In this document: piece by piece, positions 1 through 9,180 of the stretch | Layout: every line of letters begins with the position of its first letter | Numbering within the stretch: the first letter of the stretch is position 1 | Source of the DNA: Mesorhizobium shangrilense | GTDB taxonomy: Bacteria > Pseudomonadota > Alphaproteobacteria > Rhizobiales > Rhizobiaceae | Length of the DNA stretch: 64,000 bases | Reading direction: 5' to 3' | Assembly: GCF_040537815.1 (NCBI RefSeq) | Contig: NZ_JBEWSZ010000001.1 | Coordinates: 1,922,001-1,986,000 of the forward strand | The notes under the pieces: generated by a model | Told to the model about the DNA's origin: nothing | The model's input: the letters and a program-made list of their open reading frames with translations, nothing else | Databases searched by the model: none | Made by a program: the position numbers and the translations under genes

Positions 1-2186
1 CGGCCCGGCACCGGCGTGCCCGGTGTTTCATGGCCGACTGGCGTCACCAGGGTGAGATCGGGATAGCCGCTCTCGATCAGGCTGACCGTGGCCTTTGCCA
101 CCTCATCATCCGGTTCCAGCATGGACACGAAGATCTCCGTGGCATCGCCGACCAGCCGGCTGATGCCTTGCGCGTCGGCCGGGCCGCACTCGACCACGAC
201 CAGGTCATAGGCGGTGGTCAGCGACTGCATGATGATCGGCAGGCGATCCGCAGCGCGCATGGCGCGAACCGGATCGGCGGTGCCAACCGGAATCACATGG
301 CAATCCGAATAATGATCGGCATGGATCACGTCGCTGAACTGGGCTTCGGACGCCAGCAGATTGGTGATTCCCGGGAACAGCGCGCTGTCCAGCACTGGCC
401 GCGAAGCGGCTCCGGAGGCGGTGAGATCGAGCAGCAGCACCCGCAAGCCGGCATCGGAGACTTCGCGCGCCACCAGGATGGCCGACGCGGCGGCCTCGTC
501 GCCTTCCGGCGACACGAAGATGGCGCGCGCCGCACCGCTCGCGATCAGTTTTTCGGCCGCTTTCTCGACGTCGATCTCGCCGAAGCTTGAACGCTTCAGC
601 CCAACATCCGCAAGAGGCAGTTCGGCCGCGGCAACATCGAGTGGTGCCGCGGCTGTTTCAGCATCCGCCGCCGCCTCAGTCGCACGATCCCCCTCGGGCT
701 CGATGTTGGCCGGCGCCTCGATGTCGGCCGGTTCGTGCCGGATGACAGGCATGGCGACCTGCTCGATCCGATCGAAACGGGCACCGGCGGCCGGACGCAT
801 GGCGCGCCCCGAGAACAATTCCCGCAGAAGCGTGATGATCGCCATGATCAACAGCGACGCCGCGAAGGCCGCACCGACGATCGGCACGACCTTGGGGAAA
901 TAAGGTTCGGACGGCACCTGGGCTTCGGAAACCAGCCGCGCGTCGACCGGCAGATAGTTGCGGTCCTTGCGCGACGCCGCTGCCAGGTAGTTGGCCTGGT
1001 ATGATTCCAATTGCTGGCGCCGGGCGGCAGCGTCGCGCTGCAGGGCATCCAGCTCGACCTGCTCTTCGCCAGCGCGTGCCGATGCGGCCTTGAGCGTGTT
1101 GACGTCCGCAACGAGCTGGCTCTCACGAGCCTGCGCGGTCTGCGCCTGGGTCATCAGCCCTTTCATCAATTTTTCCGCTTCGTTGCGGATCTGGCTGTCG
1201 AGGTCGGCGAGTTGCGACTTCAGCGCGCGGATGCGCGGATGGTTGTCGAGCAAGGTGGTGGAAAGATCGGCTATGTTGGTCTTCAGCTCGACCTGGCGCT
1301 CGCGCAGGCGCTGTATCAGTTCCGACGACAAGACCTCAGGTACGGCATCCAGTGAACCGCCGCCCTGCAACGCCTTGCGCACGCTGTCGGCAGTCGCCTC
1401 CGCTGACGCACGGTTGGCGCGCACCCTCGACAGTTCGCTCGCCAGTTCGGAAAGCTGCTGTGTGGCCAGCACCGAATTGTTGCCGCCCATCAAAAGATCC
1501 GACTGGGCGCGATAGGTGGCGACCCTGGCCTCGGCATCCTTCACCTGCTTCTGCAGATCGGCGATCTCCGGTCCCAGAAAGGCGGTGGCGGCGGAGTTCA
1601 ATGCAACTTTCGCATTGCCCTGGGTAGCGATGTAGGCCTTGGCGATCTCAGTCGGGATGGCTGCGGCAAGGTTGGGGTCCTGCGAGGAAAACTCGATGGC
1701 AATGATGCGCGTCTTTTCAACGCTGTAGACGTTGAGATTCTCGCGCATCCTTTTCAGCACGCGCTCTTCCGGTGGAATCTCCTCCGGATCGCTCTTGAGT
1801 CCTGCAATGACAAGAAACTTGCTCAGTGCCGACATGTTGAGCGCGCTGTCGAATTCAGGCAGCCGCGCTAGATTGAGCTTCGAAGCCACCTGCTTGAGGA
1901 TGTCGGTGGAGGAAACAATCTGGACCTCGGTGGCAATGCCTTCCTCGTCCAGAATCGGCTTGTCGTTGTCGTTGGCACCATTTGGCCGAGTGTAGACGGA
2001 TTCGCCCGACTCGATCTTGAGCTGCGCTTCAGCCTTGTAGTGCCGCGTGGCGAGCGAAGCGAACGCAAACGCCGCGCCCGTCACCACCAGCGTAACAATG
2101 GCGATGCGCCGCCAATTCCTCGCAAGACTGGCGAAGAGTTGCCTGAGATCGACGTCGACGTCTGCGGCCGCGGATTGAACGGACAT
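1..2186 (-). CDS. Wzz/GumC-type polysaccharide co-polymerase with degenerate BY-kinase domain (partial)
   Basis: The frame opens at an ATG at 2186 and runs off the left edge of the window, so the C-terminus is missing. The N-terminus has a Wzz-like layout: a cytoplasmic lead, a membrane span near residues 27-45, a long periplasmic region rich in coiled-coil-like Leu/Ala/Glu/Gln stretches, and a second span near residues 430-450 (around 830-890). A cytoplasmic Rossmann-like region follows (about 30-560). Such proteins control chain length and export of exopolysaccharide with a Wza-type outer-membrane partner, which is the divergent gene at 2455. Related rhizobial proteins are ExoP-like and carry a bacterial tyrosine kinase. 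Here the Walker A position reads SPEGDEAASAA, without the GKS/T, and the Walker B-like position reads VVVECGPA rather than the usual hydrophobic-D-T-P-P. I therefore infer a non-catalytic kinase fold. Family assignment is firm; loss of kinase activity is inferred. Confidence 0.85.
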   Translation of the reverse strand, partial: MSVQSAAADVDVDLRQLFASLARNWRRIAIVTLVVTGAAFAFASLATRHYKAEAQLKIESGESVYTRPNGANDNDKPILDEEGIATEVQIVSSTDILKQVASKLNLARLPEFDSALNMSALSKFLVIAGLKSDPEEIPPEERVLKRMRENLNVYSVEKTRIIAIEFSSQDPNLAAAIPTEIAKAYIATQGNAKVALNSAATAFLGPEIADLQKQVKDAEARVATYRAQSDLLMGGNNSVLATQQLSELASELSRVRANRASAEATADSVRKALQGGGSLDAVPEVLSSELIQRLRERQVELKTNIADLSTTLLDNHPRIRALKSQLADLDSQIRNEAEKLMKGLMTQAQTAQARESQLVADVNTLKAASARAGEEQVELDALQRDAAARRQQLESYQANYLAAASRKDRNYLPVDARLVSEAQVPSEPYFPKVVPIVGAAFAASLLIMAIITLLRELFSGRAMRPAAGARFDRIEQVAMPVIRHEPADIEAPANIEPEGDRATEAAADAETAAAPLDVAAAELPLADVGLKRSSFGEIDVEKAAEKLIASGAARAIFVSPEGDEAAASAILVAREVSDAGLRVLLLDLTASGAASRPVLDSALFPGITNLLASEAQFSDVIHADHYSDCHVIPVGTADPVRAMRAADRLPIIMQSLTTAYDLVVVECGPADAQGISRLVGDATEIFVSMLEPDDEVAKATVSLIESGYPDLTLVTPVGHETPGTPVPG

Positions 2187-2454
2187 GCATCCCTGCTCCG
2201 GTACTGAGTCCGGACGCACCGTAAACAACTATGGTAACTCAGCCGTTAAGATCGCGGTAAGCACCTGTTAGGCTGTACTGATGAGCGGTAAACAAAACGC
2301 CGAAAGTGCCCCTCCTTTGCTCGATCCGCCACTGATCTTCGACATATCGGGCCTGCGCCTTTACCGGCCATTAACCCTAACAGGATGATAACGGGCCTCG
2401 ATCCTTAAAGTTGCCGCGACATCGCAGCGGCCAGTCGAAGGTACGTATCCGGTC

Positions 2455-3018
2455 ATGAAGAGCACTGCTTCTCTCTTTCGCGCACTGCTTGCCGTATCGA
2501 TGCTTGCCGGCTGCTCCAGCTATCGGCCAACGCCGGCGGCTTTCCACGAGGTGCTCAACCAACCTTACCGGCTCGGCGCTGGCGACCGCGTCCGCGTCAC
2601 CGTGTTTGAACAAGACGGCCTGACCAACACCTACAGTGTCGACCAGTCGGGCTATCTCTCCTTCCCACTCGTGGGCGCCGTGCCGGCGCGCGGCCACACG
2701 GCTCAGCAGCTGGAGAAGGAGATCGCCGACAAACTGCGCCAGGGCTATCTGCGCGATCCAGACGTTTCGGTCGAGGTCGACCGCTACCGGCCAATCTTCG
2801 TCATGGGCGAAGTCGGAGCGGCCGGCCAGTACTCCTATGTCCCGGGTCTCACCGTGCAAAAGGCGATCGCCATCGCGGGTGGCTTCTCGCCACGCGCCAA
2901 CCAGGAAAGCGTCGACATCACCCGCGACATCAATGGCAAGGTCATGACGGGACGCGTGGTCACCTCGGACCCGCTTCTGCCCGGCGATACGGTCAGCGTT
3001 CGCGAACGCCTGTTCTGA
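2455..3018 (+). CDS. Polysaccharide export outer-membrane lipoprotein (Wza/GumB family)
   Basis: This 187-residue protein starts with a lipoprotein signal ending in a lipobox LAGC with the modified cysteine at residue 20. A poly-export domain follows (YRLGAGDRVRVTVFEQD, about residues 42-58, to about 125), then an SLBB-like segment containing VMGEVGAAGQYSYVPGLTV. It would form, or contribute to, the outer-membrane/periplasmic channel for exopolysaccharide. The short length fits the GumB/ExoF-like branch rather than long Wza proteins with a C-terminal helix barrel. It is divergent from the chain-length protein, separated by a 268-bp region that must hold both promoters, and leads a rightward polysaccharide gene series. 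Confidence 0.9.
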   Translation: MKSTASLFRALLAVSMLAGCSSYRPTPAAFHEVLNQPYRLGAGDRVRVTVFEQDGLTNTYSVDQSGYLSFPLVGAVPARGHTAQQLEKEIADKLRQGYLRDPDVSVEVDRYRPIFVMGEVGAAGQYSYVPGLTVQKAIAIAGGFSPRANQESVDITRDINGKVMTGRVVTSDPLLPGDTVSVRERLF

Positions 3019-3027
3019 TCTGCACAC

Positions 3028-4158
3028 GTGGCGGACAAACTCAGGATCGTCCACTGCTTTCGTTCACCGGTCGGAGGAATTTTCCGGCATGTGCGCGACC
3101 TGACCGACGCGCAGGTCTCCGCTGGGCATTCTGTCGGCATCGTCTGCGATTCGACGACCGGCGGCGATTTCGAGGAACACCTTTTCGAGCAGATGAAAGA
3201 CAGCCTGGCGCTCGGCATCCATCGCACGCCAATGCAGCGCCATGTCGGCCCGGGCGACCTCGCGTCGGCCTGGCGCACTTACAGGATCATCAAGGAATTG
3301 CGGCCGGACGTGCTTCACGGGCACGGCGCCAAGGGCGGCGCCTATGCCCGTCTGTTCGGCTCATTGTTGCGGGTATCAAGGTCTCGCGTAGCCCGCCTTT
3401 ATTCACCGCATGGTGGCTCACTCCACTATGACGAACACACAACCACCGGAAAGCTGTTCTTCGCGCTCGAGCGCTTCATGGCCCGCTTTACCGACTGCCT
3501 GCTGTTCGTCTCCGACTATGAGCGGCGCACCTATCGCAGGAAGGTCGGCGAGCCGCCGATCCCCAACACGCTGGTCTACAATGGCCTGCGCGCGGCCGAA
3601 TTCGAACCGGTACTGACCGAGCCGAACGTGGCCGACCTGCTCTACATCGGCATGATGCGCGACCTCAAAGGCCCGGACATCTTCATCGACGCGCTTGCCG
3701 TTGCCGAAACGCGTCTCGACCGCCCGCTGACTGCTGTCATGGTCGGAGACGGCGATGACCTCCCCCGCTATCATGCCCAGGTGAAGCGGCTTGGACTGGA
3801 CGGCCGCGTGCACTTCCTGCCACCGATGCCGGCAAGGAAAGCCTTCGCGCTGGCCGATCTCGTCGTCGTTCCCTCGCGCGCCGAAGCCATGCCCTATATC
3901 GTGCTGGAAACGCTGGCGGCGGGAAAGCCGATGATCGCCACCTCCGTCGGCGGCATTCCGGAGATCTTCAGTGCCGACTCCCCTGCGCTGATCCGGCCTG
4001 ACCCACGCGAACTTGGCGACAAGATGTGTGAGGCGCTTGCCGACCCGGATGGTTTCAAGACCCTGATGCCCGGCGCCGCCGACCTAAAGGCACGCTTCGG
4101 CGCCGACGTCATGGCCGCCAATATCGAAAAAGCCTACTTCCTGGCCCTTCGTCGCTAA
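3028..4158 (+). CDS. Glycosyltransferase family 4 (GT-B) for exopolysaccharide
   Basis: The 376-residue protein begins at a GTG only nine bases after the export gene stop, so the two are probably cotranscribed. The N-terminal half has the GT4 acceptor-domain look (RIVHCFRSPVGGIFRHV, then HGHGAKGGAYARL). The C-terminal half carries the nucleotide-sugar binding domain with VMVGDGDDLPRY and an E-x7-E motif, EAMPYIVLE, near residues 285-293, followed by ATSVGGIPEI. It should transfer a sugar from a nucleotide donor to a lipid-linked oligosaccharide at the cytoplasmic face. Donor and acceptor cannot be read from the sequence. Confidence 0.88.
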   Translation: MADKLRIVHCFRSPVGGIFRHVRDLTDAQVSAGHSVGIVCDSTTGGDFEEHLFEQMKDSLALGIHRTPMQRHVGPGDLASAWRTYRIIKELRPDVLHGHGAKGGAYARLFGSLLRVSRSRVARLYSPHGGSLHYDEHTTTGKLFFALERFMARFTDCLLFVSDYERRTYRRKVGEPPIPNTLVYNGLRAAEFEPVLTEPNVADLLYIGMMRDLKGPDIFIDALAVAETRLDRPLTAVMVGDGDDLPRYHAQVKRLGLDGRVHFLPPMPARKAFALADLVVVPSRAEAMPYIVLETLAAGKPMIATSVGGIPEIFSADSPALIRPDPRELGDKMCEALADPDGFKTLMPGAADLKARFGADVMAANIEKAYFLALRR

Positions 4159-4240
4159 CCCGTTCCAAAGCCACGCGTTGTTTCAAGGGTTTCTTAGCTC
4201 TCTTTTGCTATTCACCTGAGGGAAGCTCGCGGATAGCCCC

Positions 4241-5776
4241 ATGAATGAGATCGACCCCGCGCGCCGCTTTTCTATGGATGCGGTGCGCAAATTCGAGGCC
4301 CCTCCCGAGGCTGACAAGCCCGGCGGCATGAACGATGTCGCCCGTCAGGTGGCGTCGCAATACCGGCGCGATACCATGTCGCCGATCATGGTCAGCGGCG
4401 TGCTGCGCATGGTCGAATTCGCGCTGCTGTTCCTCTCCGGCCTCTGCGTCTATTTCTACTATGTCGGCTTCTTCAATTATCTTGCCTGGCAATATCCGCT
4501 GACGATCGCCGCCGCTTCGTTTCTCGCCGTCGTGCTGCTTGACGTCACCGACTGCTATCAGGTCGTTTCCCTGATGCGGCCGATCGCCAATTTCGGCCGC
4601 ATTCTGCTGGTCTGGGCCGGCACCTTCGCCCTGATGGCGTTGACGGCCTTCGCCATGAAGATGTCGGGCGACTATTCGCGTCTGCTTTTCGGCACATGGT
4701 TCGTCGCTGGCTTCATCCTCATCTTCGGTCTCAGGCTGGTCATTTCGAAGCTCATTCGGAGCTGGGCGCGTGATGGCCGCATGGAGCGGCGCGCCGTCAT
4801 CGTCGGCGGCGGCAAGGCGGCTGAGGTGCTGATCCGCTCGGTCGAAAAGCAGCCCTACAACGATATCCGCATCTGCGGCATCTTCGACGACCGTAGCGAC
4901 AAGCGCTCGCCGCCGATCGTCGCCGGCTATCCCAAGCTCGGCACCATCTCCGAGCTCATCGAGTTTGCCCGCATCGCGCGCATCGACATGCTGATCGTCT
5001 CGCTGCCACTGACCGCCGAATCGCGCGTCCTGCAGCTGCTGAAGAAACTATGGGTGCTCCCGGTCGACATACGGTTGTCGGCGCATTCCAACGCGCTGCA
5101 ATTTCGTCCACGCGCCTATTCCTACATCGGTTCCGTGCCGATGCTCGACATTTTCGACAAGCCGATCAACGATTGGGATTCGGTCGCCAAGCGCGCCTTC
5201 GACATCGTCTTCTCGATCATCGGCATCATCGTGTTCTCACCGGTCATGCTGGCGACCGCGATCGCCATCAAGCTCGACAGCAAGGGGCCGGTGCTGTTTC
5301 ACCAAAAGCGGCACGGCTTCAACAACGAGATCATCGAGGTCTACAAGTTCCGTTCGATGTACACGGACAAGGCCGACCCGACCGCCAAGCAGACGGTGAC
5401 CAAGAACGATCCGCGCGTCACCCGCGTCGGCCGCTTCATTCGCAAGACCTCGATCGACGAATTGCCGCAGTTCTTCAATTCGCTGTTTGGTTCGCTGTCG
5501 CTGGTCGGGCCCCGTCCGCACGCCATTGCCGCCCAGTCGCACAACCTTCTCTACAATGAAGTGGTCGACGGCTATTTCGCCCGCCACAAGGTCAAGCCCG
5601 GCGTCACCGGCTGGGCGCAGATCAATGGCTGGCGCGGCGAGATGGATACCAACGAAAAAATCCGCATGCGCACGGAATACGACCTTTACTACATCGAGAA
5701 CTGGTCGCTGCTGTTCGACTTGCGGATCCTGTTCCTGACACCGATCAGGCTGCTCAATACGGAAAACGCCTATTGA
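4241..5776 (+). CDS. Undecaprenyl-phosphate sugar phosphotransferase (WcaJ/ExoY-like, long form)
   Basis: The 511-residue polytopic protein has a cytoplasmic N-terminus, four predicted spans (about residues 50-170), a CoA-binding/Rossmann-like middle domain (VIVGGGKAAEVL near residue 186) and a C-terminal bacterial sugar transferase domain. The latter starts KRAFDIVFS near residue 316 and contains YKFRSMYTD, DELPQFFNSLFGSLSLVGPRPH and KPGVTGWAQINGWRGE. This is the usual architecture of enzymes that attach the first sugar-1-phosphate to undecaprenyl phosphate, most often glucose or galactose, to start exopolysaccharide repeat units. The stop overlaps the next start, indicating translational coupling with the polymerase-like gene. 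Confidence 0.92.
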   Translation: MNEIDPARRFSMDAVRKFEAPPEADKPGGMNDVARQVASQYRRDTMSPIMVSGVLRMVEFALLFLSGLCVYFYYVGFFNYLAWQYPLTIAAASFLAVVLLDVTDCYQVVSLMRPIANFGRILLVWAGTFALMALTAFAMKMSGDYSRLLFGTWFVAGFILIFGLRLVISKLIRSWARDGRMERRAVIVGGGKAAEVLIRSVEKQPYNDIRICGIFDDRSDKRSPPIVAGYPKLGTISELIEFARIARIDMLIVSLPLTAESRVLQLLKKLWVLPVDIRLSAHSNALQFRPRAYSYIGSVPMLDIFDKPINDWDSVAKRAFDIVFSIIGIIVFSPVMLATAIAIKLDSKGPVLFHQKRHGFNNEIIEVYKFRSMYTDKADPTAKQTVTKNDPRVTRVGRFIRKTSIDELPQFFNSLFGSLSLVGPRPHAIAAQSHNLLYNEVVDGYFARHKVKPGVTGWAQINGWRGEMDTNEKIRMRTEYDLYYIENWSLLFDLRILFLTPIRLLNTENAY

Positions 5777-7032
5777 GCGCGATTGCCCACGAGCTGCCGC
5801 CGGCCGCAGTCAACGCCAAGCTGATTGCGCTCATCTCTTCCGGCGCGCTTTTCTTCGGCGTGTTCCTGTCGGGTTTCGTCATCCGGGAACCGGCCCCTTA
5901 TGAAATCTACATGGCCGGCCTCATCTCCATATGGGCGCTGTTCGGCCTGCGCATATCGCGTGCCGTGGTGCCAATGCTGGTTCTGCTGGTGACGATGAAC
6001 ATCGGCGGCATGATCTCGATGACGCAGATGTCTAATCTGGCGAATACGCCGCTCTATCTTGCAGTGTCGCTGTTCCTCGCCTTCACGGCCGTGTTCTACG
6101 CCTCGGTAACCGCGGTAGACCCCAGCCGCTACCGGCTGATCTTCAGTGCCTATGTGATCGCGGCGGTTCTCACGTCGCTGCTCGGCATTGCCGGTTATTT
6201 CCACGCCTTTCCAGGCGCCGAGATGTTCACCAAATACGACCGCGCCGCCGGCGCTTTCCAGGATCCGAACGTGTTCGGTCCGTTCTTGGTGCTGCCCGGC
6301 ATCTATCTGCTCTATTTGCTGCTGACCGGCCCGATCTCGCGAATGCCCTTGCTTGCGGTGCCGTTGCTGATCATCACGGCCGGCATCTTCTTTTCGTTCT
6401 CGCGCGGTGCGTGGGGCATGTTCGCCGTATCGGCGGTCCTGCTCACCGGTTGCCTGTTCCTGCAGAGCGCGAGCGGCATGTTCCGGCTGCGGGTCGTGGT
6501 GATGACGATAGCGGCGCTGTCGCTGCTGATCATCGCCATCATCGTCATCCTGCAACTGCCGGGCGTGTCGGAGATGTTCTCCAACCGCGCCCACCTCGAA
6601 CAGAGCTACGACACCGCCCGCCTCGGCCGCTTTGCCCGCTATACGATCGGCTTCCAGATGGCGCTGGAACATCCGCTGGGCATCGGCCCGCTCGTCTTCG
6701 GCACCATCTTCGGCGAGGACACCCACGACATCTGGCTGAAGGCCTTGATGGACTATGGCTGGCTCGGCTTCGTATCGTTCCTAGCCCTGACGCTGTGGAC
6801 GATCGCGGCCGGCTTCCGCATCCTACTGCGCGACAGGCCATGGCAACCCTACCTGCTGTGCGCCTACGTCGCCTTCATCGGCAATATCGGGCTCGGCACC
6901 TTCATCGATATCGACCACTGGCGCCATCTCTACCTGCTGCTCGGGCTTGTCTGGGGCGCAATCGCCCTTGAATACCGCCATCAGCGGGAGTTGCGACTGA
7001 TGCCCTCGTCCGCAATGGCCGCACGCGCCTGA
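5773..7032 (+). CDS. O-antigen ligase/Wzy-like polysaccharide polymerase
   Basis: The 419-residue protein starts at a TTG that overlaps the preceding stop codon. It is almost wholly hydrophobic, with about ten or more membrane spans, and carries a Wzy_C-type periplasmic loop around residues 260-320. The loop includes ALEHPLGIGPLVFG and then HDIWLKALMDYGWLGF, a pattern typical of the O-antigen ligase/polymerase superfamily. In this context it most likely polymerises the repeat units begun by the upstream phosphotransferase. Polymerase and ligase cannot be separated by sequence alone, but the neighbours argue for exopolysaccharide polymerisation. Confidence 0.82.
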   Translation: MSAIAHELPPAAVNAKLIALISSGALFFGVFLSGFVIREPAPYEIYMAGLISIWALFGLRISRAVVPMLVLLVTMNIGGMISMTQMSNLANTPLYLAVSLFLAFTAVFYASVTAVDPSRYRLIFSAYVIAAVLTSLLGIAGYFHAFPGAEMFTKYDRAAGAFQDPNVFGPFLVLPGIYLLYLLLTGPISRMPLLAVPLLIITAGIFFSFSRGAWGMFAVSAVLLTGCLFLQSASGMFRLRVVVMTIAALSLLIIAIIVILQLPGVSEMFSNRAHLEQSYDTARLGRFARYTIGFQMALEHPLGIGPLVFGTIFGEDTHDIWLKALMDYGWLGFVSFLALTLWTIAAGFRILLRDRPWQPYLLCAYVAFIGNIGLGTFIDIDHWRHLYLLLGLVWGAIALEYRHQRELRLMPSSAMAARA

Positions 7033-7314
7033 ATGAGGGATCGATGGTGTTGGCGTTTTGCCAACCGAAAGCAAAGCCGTGGAAGTGTGCTTCTTTGCGG
7101 CTGGCGCGGCATTGTCGCGAATACGAAGTTCGATGGATGGGCGTCGAAGATTGGAACGGCGTACGACGACGATGAAAACGGAGGAGGCGGCATGATCTCG
7201 CGCCATTCGGCGCGCCACCGCCCAGCCTGTGGCCTGCGGATGCACCTCTTGACTCGCAGTAAATAGGGGAGGATTTTATTAAATAGAAAAAGGTCCGCCA
7301 CGATGGGGGATTAG
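7033..7314. other. Intergenic stretch before the AT-rich islet
   Basis: There is no convincing gene. A 77-codon rightward frame at 7033-7266 has poor composition, no recognisable domain and no good ribosome-binding site. The final part (about 7255-7310) turns markedly AT-rich, which marks the left border of the atypical segment carrying the DUF1036 gene. Confidence 0.5.
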
Positions 7315-7809
7315 ATGTCCGCCTTGAGACCAGTTCTGCTCTCCATTCTGTTGGCAACGTTTTCTGAACAAGCTTGTGCAGAAATCAAGATCTGCAATCA
7401 ATTTCCTCAAACCGTTTACTTTTCCATAGCGTACGCGCAGCCGGGGTATAATGATTCATATATTTCTCGAGGTTGGCTAGCACTACAGCCGAACGGCTGC
7501 GACCAATTCGATAGCGCGCTCCATCTTTCTGTATTTTGGTACTACGCAGAGACAAACGCATACTTCGTGCGCAAGCATGTAACAAACACGAATTTCTGGG
7601 GAACTGTCAGGGCAGATAAAAAGTTTTGGGTCGCCACCAATTCTTTTAATTTTATCAACAATCTGAACAACAATCAGGCTCCAAACGATCCGGGTGCAAA
7701 ATTAGTAGGTTTTACCCGTTCCATCGAAGCTAAGGATTCGGAGTTAAACGAGACACTGACCATCGAGGCCGATGGCATTAATGTCACGCAAAGCGTCGAT
7801 AACCAGTAA
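7315..7809 (+). CDS. Secreted DUF1036-family protein, atypical AT-rich composition
   Basis: The 164-residue protein has an N-terminal signal peptide (cleavage likely after SEQACA, about residue 22). It then has the DUF1036 pattern: IKICNQFPQTVYFSIAYA, a GWLALQPNGC element, aromatic-rich strands and a late KLVGFTR. DUF1036 proteins are small exported proteins of unknown function. Codon use is clearly more AT-rich than the neighbouring exopolysaccharide and protease genes, with many AAT, ATT, TTT and GAT codons. Together with its place just 3' of a tRNA gene, this suggests acquired DNA. I cannot assign a biochemical role. Confidence 0.75.
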   Translation: MSALRPVLLSILLATFSEQACAEIKICNQFPQTVYFSIAYAQPGYNDSYISRGWLALQPNGCDQFDSALHLSVFWYYAETNAYFVRKHVTNTNFWGTVRADKKFWVATNSFNFINNLNNNQAPNDPGAKLVGFTRSIEAKDSELNETLTIEADGINVTQSVDNQ

Positions 7810-8150
7810 TCTTCGCTATAGCGACAAACACCAAGCACCAATAAGGCGGCAAGCCCGCAGGCCGACAAGGCGGCAAAGGGGGCATCCGAATCCCTAGGCC
7901 GATCGTCCCTAGAACCGCTGCCCAAACAAAACTTTCACATCCGCAAAATCGGAAATGGACAGGGGGCTTCCAAATCGCTGGCCGAACGACCGGATGGCAA
8001 GACCCGTATGGAGGCCATGCGCAACTAAAAATCCGGCTCTTTGAATATTAATCAAACGATTAAACGAGAGCAGAAATCAGTCGCTGGCTACAATGTGGCT
8101 AGAAATTTTATAGCCACCTCTGGGGGAAACGGCTAACTCTTTGTTTTTAA
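7810..8150. other. Intergenic stretch with start-less open frame next to tRNA-Pro
   Basis: The stretch is AT-richer than average and has no complete gene. A frame without stop codons runs from 7822 to 8028 on the plus strand but lacks a start codon. Its translation contains two similar short elements, GASESLGR and GASKSLAE, and ends KTRMEAMRN before TAA, so it may be a gene remnant. The remainder (8030-8150) is AT-rich and directly abuts the 3' end of tRNA-Pro. I see no second copy of the tRNA 3' end that would mark an attachment site. Confidence 0.35.
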
Positions 8151-8227
<77 letters not shown>

Positions 8228-8457
8228 GACCGGTCGCGATGTATCTTGATATCCCCGTTCGGGTCAACCCGAATTCGACCTCTCCTTGAGATTGCCGTGA
8301 GAGGTAATTTTCCAGGCCCAACGGCGCCCATCCTGATTGCCTGCAATTGTCGGGGTCGAAGTGGTTCAGCGTTAACCTTTTATTAAACATTTAATTGACG
8401 CCGGCTGCCGTTTTCGCCTTTGCTCCCGTCAGGACAAGGGTTGGAGCCTGACGGGAA

Positions 8458-9180
8458 ATGGTGGTGTTGCGTCGGTTGGCCGCCGGGGTTTTCTGGACAT
8501 TTCTCGGGCTTGGGTCGCTGGCAAATGCCGGATCCGTCGGGCCACAGATGGCGACGCAAGCCTATCCTTCCTCCTTCAACAGCTATGCTATCGCCTTCGA
8601 GGCGACGCCGCCTCGTAGTCCCGCCATGGGTACCGCGACAGCCGCGGCCGTGGGTGGAAAGACGAGCATTCCCTATGGCTGGGTGGATTTCTGCGGCCGG
8701 CGTCCTGACCAATGCGAAGTGCAGGCGCTTCCTGCCGTGGACTTGAAACTCACGCCCAGGACATGGACCACGCTCGACCGCATCAACCGGGTGGTGAACG
8801 GCTATATCGTGCCGGAGAGCAATCTCGACCATTGGGGCACCATCCAGGATCACTGGGATTATCCAGTCGATGGCAAGGGCGACTGCAAGATCTACGCACT
8901 GTTCAAACGCAAGCTGCTTCTCGACGCCGGATTTCCACGGCAAGCCTTGCTGATGACGGTTGTGTATGACCTGCATGGCGAAGGCCATGCCATCCTGACG
9001 GTGAAGACCGACAAGGGGGATTTCATCCTCGACAACCTCGTCGACAACATCCGCTCATGGGACGCCACCGGCTACTACTTCCTCAAGCGTCAGTCGCAAC
9101 AGGATCCCAACATCTGGGTATCGATCAACCTGCGCGGCGACGCCGCCTTCCCCGACAAGCTTCGCAAGGCGATCAACTGA
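8458..9180 (+). CDS. Bacterial transglutaminase-like cysteine proteinase (BTLCP family)
   Basis: The 240-residue exported protein has a hydrophobic signal (about residues 5-24). A candidate Cys-His-Asp triad fits the BTLCP family: GKGDCKIYA with Cys near 143, GEGHAILTV with His near 177, and DFILDN with Asp near 192. Family members are periplasmic and resemble LapG, the protease that cleaves large adhesins. No LapD-like partner or adhesin gene is in view, so the substrate is unknown. Rhizobia often carry several stand-alone copies. Family confidence is high, role low. Confidence 0.88.
   Translation: MVVLRRLAAGVFWTFLGLGSLANAGSVGPQMATQAYPSSFNSYAIAFEATPPRSPAMGTATAAAVGGKTSIPYGWVDFCGRRPDQCEVQALPAVDLKLTPRTWTTLDRINRVVNGYIVPESNLDHWGTIQDHWDYPVDGKGDCKIYALFKRKLLLDAGFPRQALLMTVVYDLHGEGHAILTVKTDKGDFILDNLVDNIRSWDATGYYFLKRQSQQDPNIWVSINLRGDAAFPDKLRKAIN

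Noticed and set aside
5770..6726. Long antisense frame opposite the polymerase gene
   Set aside because: Its translation is low-complexity (His, Arg, Gln, Glu-rich), the usual shadow of a hydrophobic high-GC gene.
7033..7266. 77-codon frame after the polymerase gene
   Set aside because: No ribosome-binding site, no domain and irregular composition.
7033..8150. Duplicated tRNA 3' end marking an attachment site
   Set aside because: I found no second copy of the tRNA-Pro 3' sequence on the left side of the AT-rich segment.
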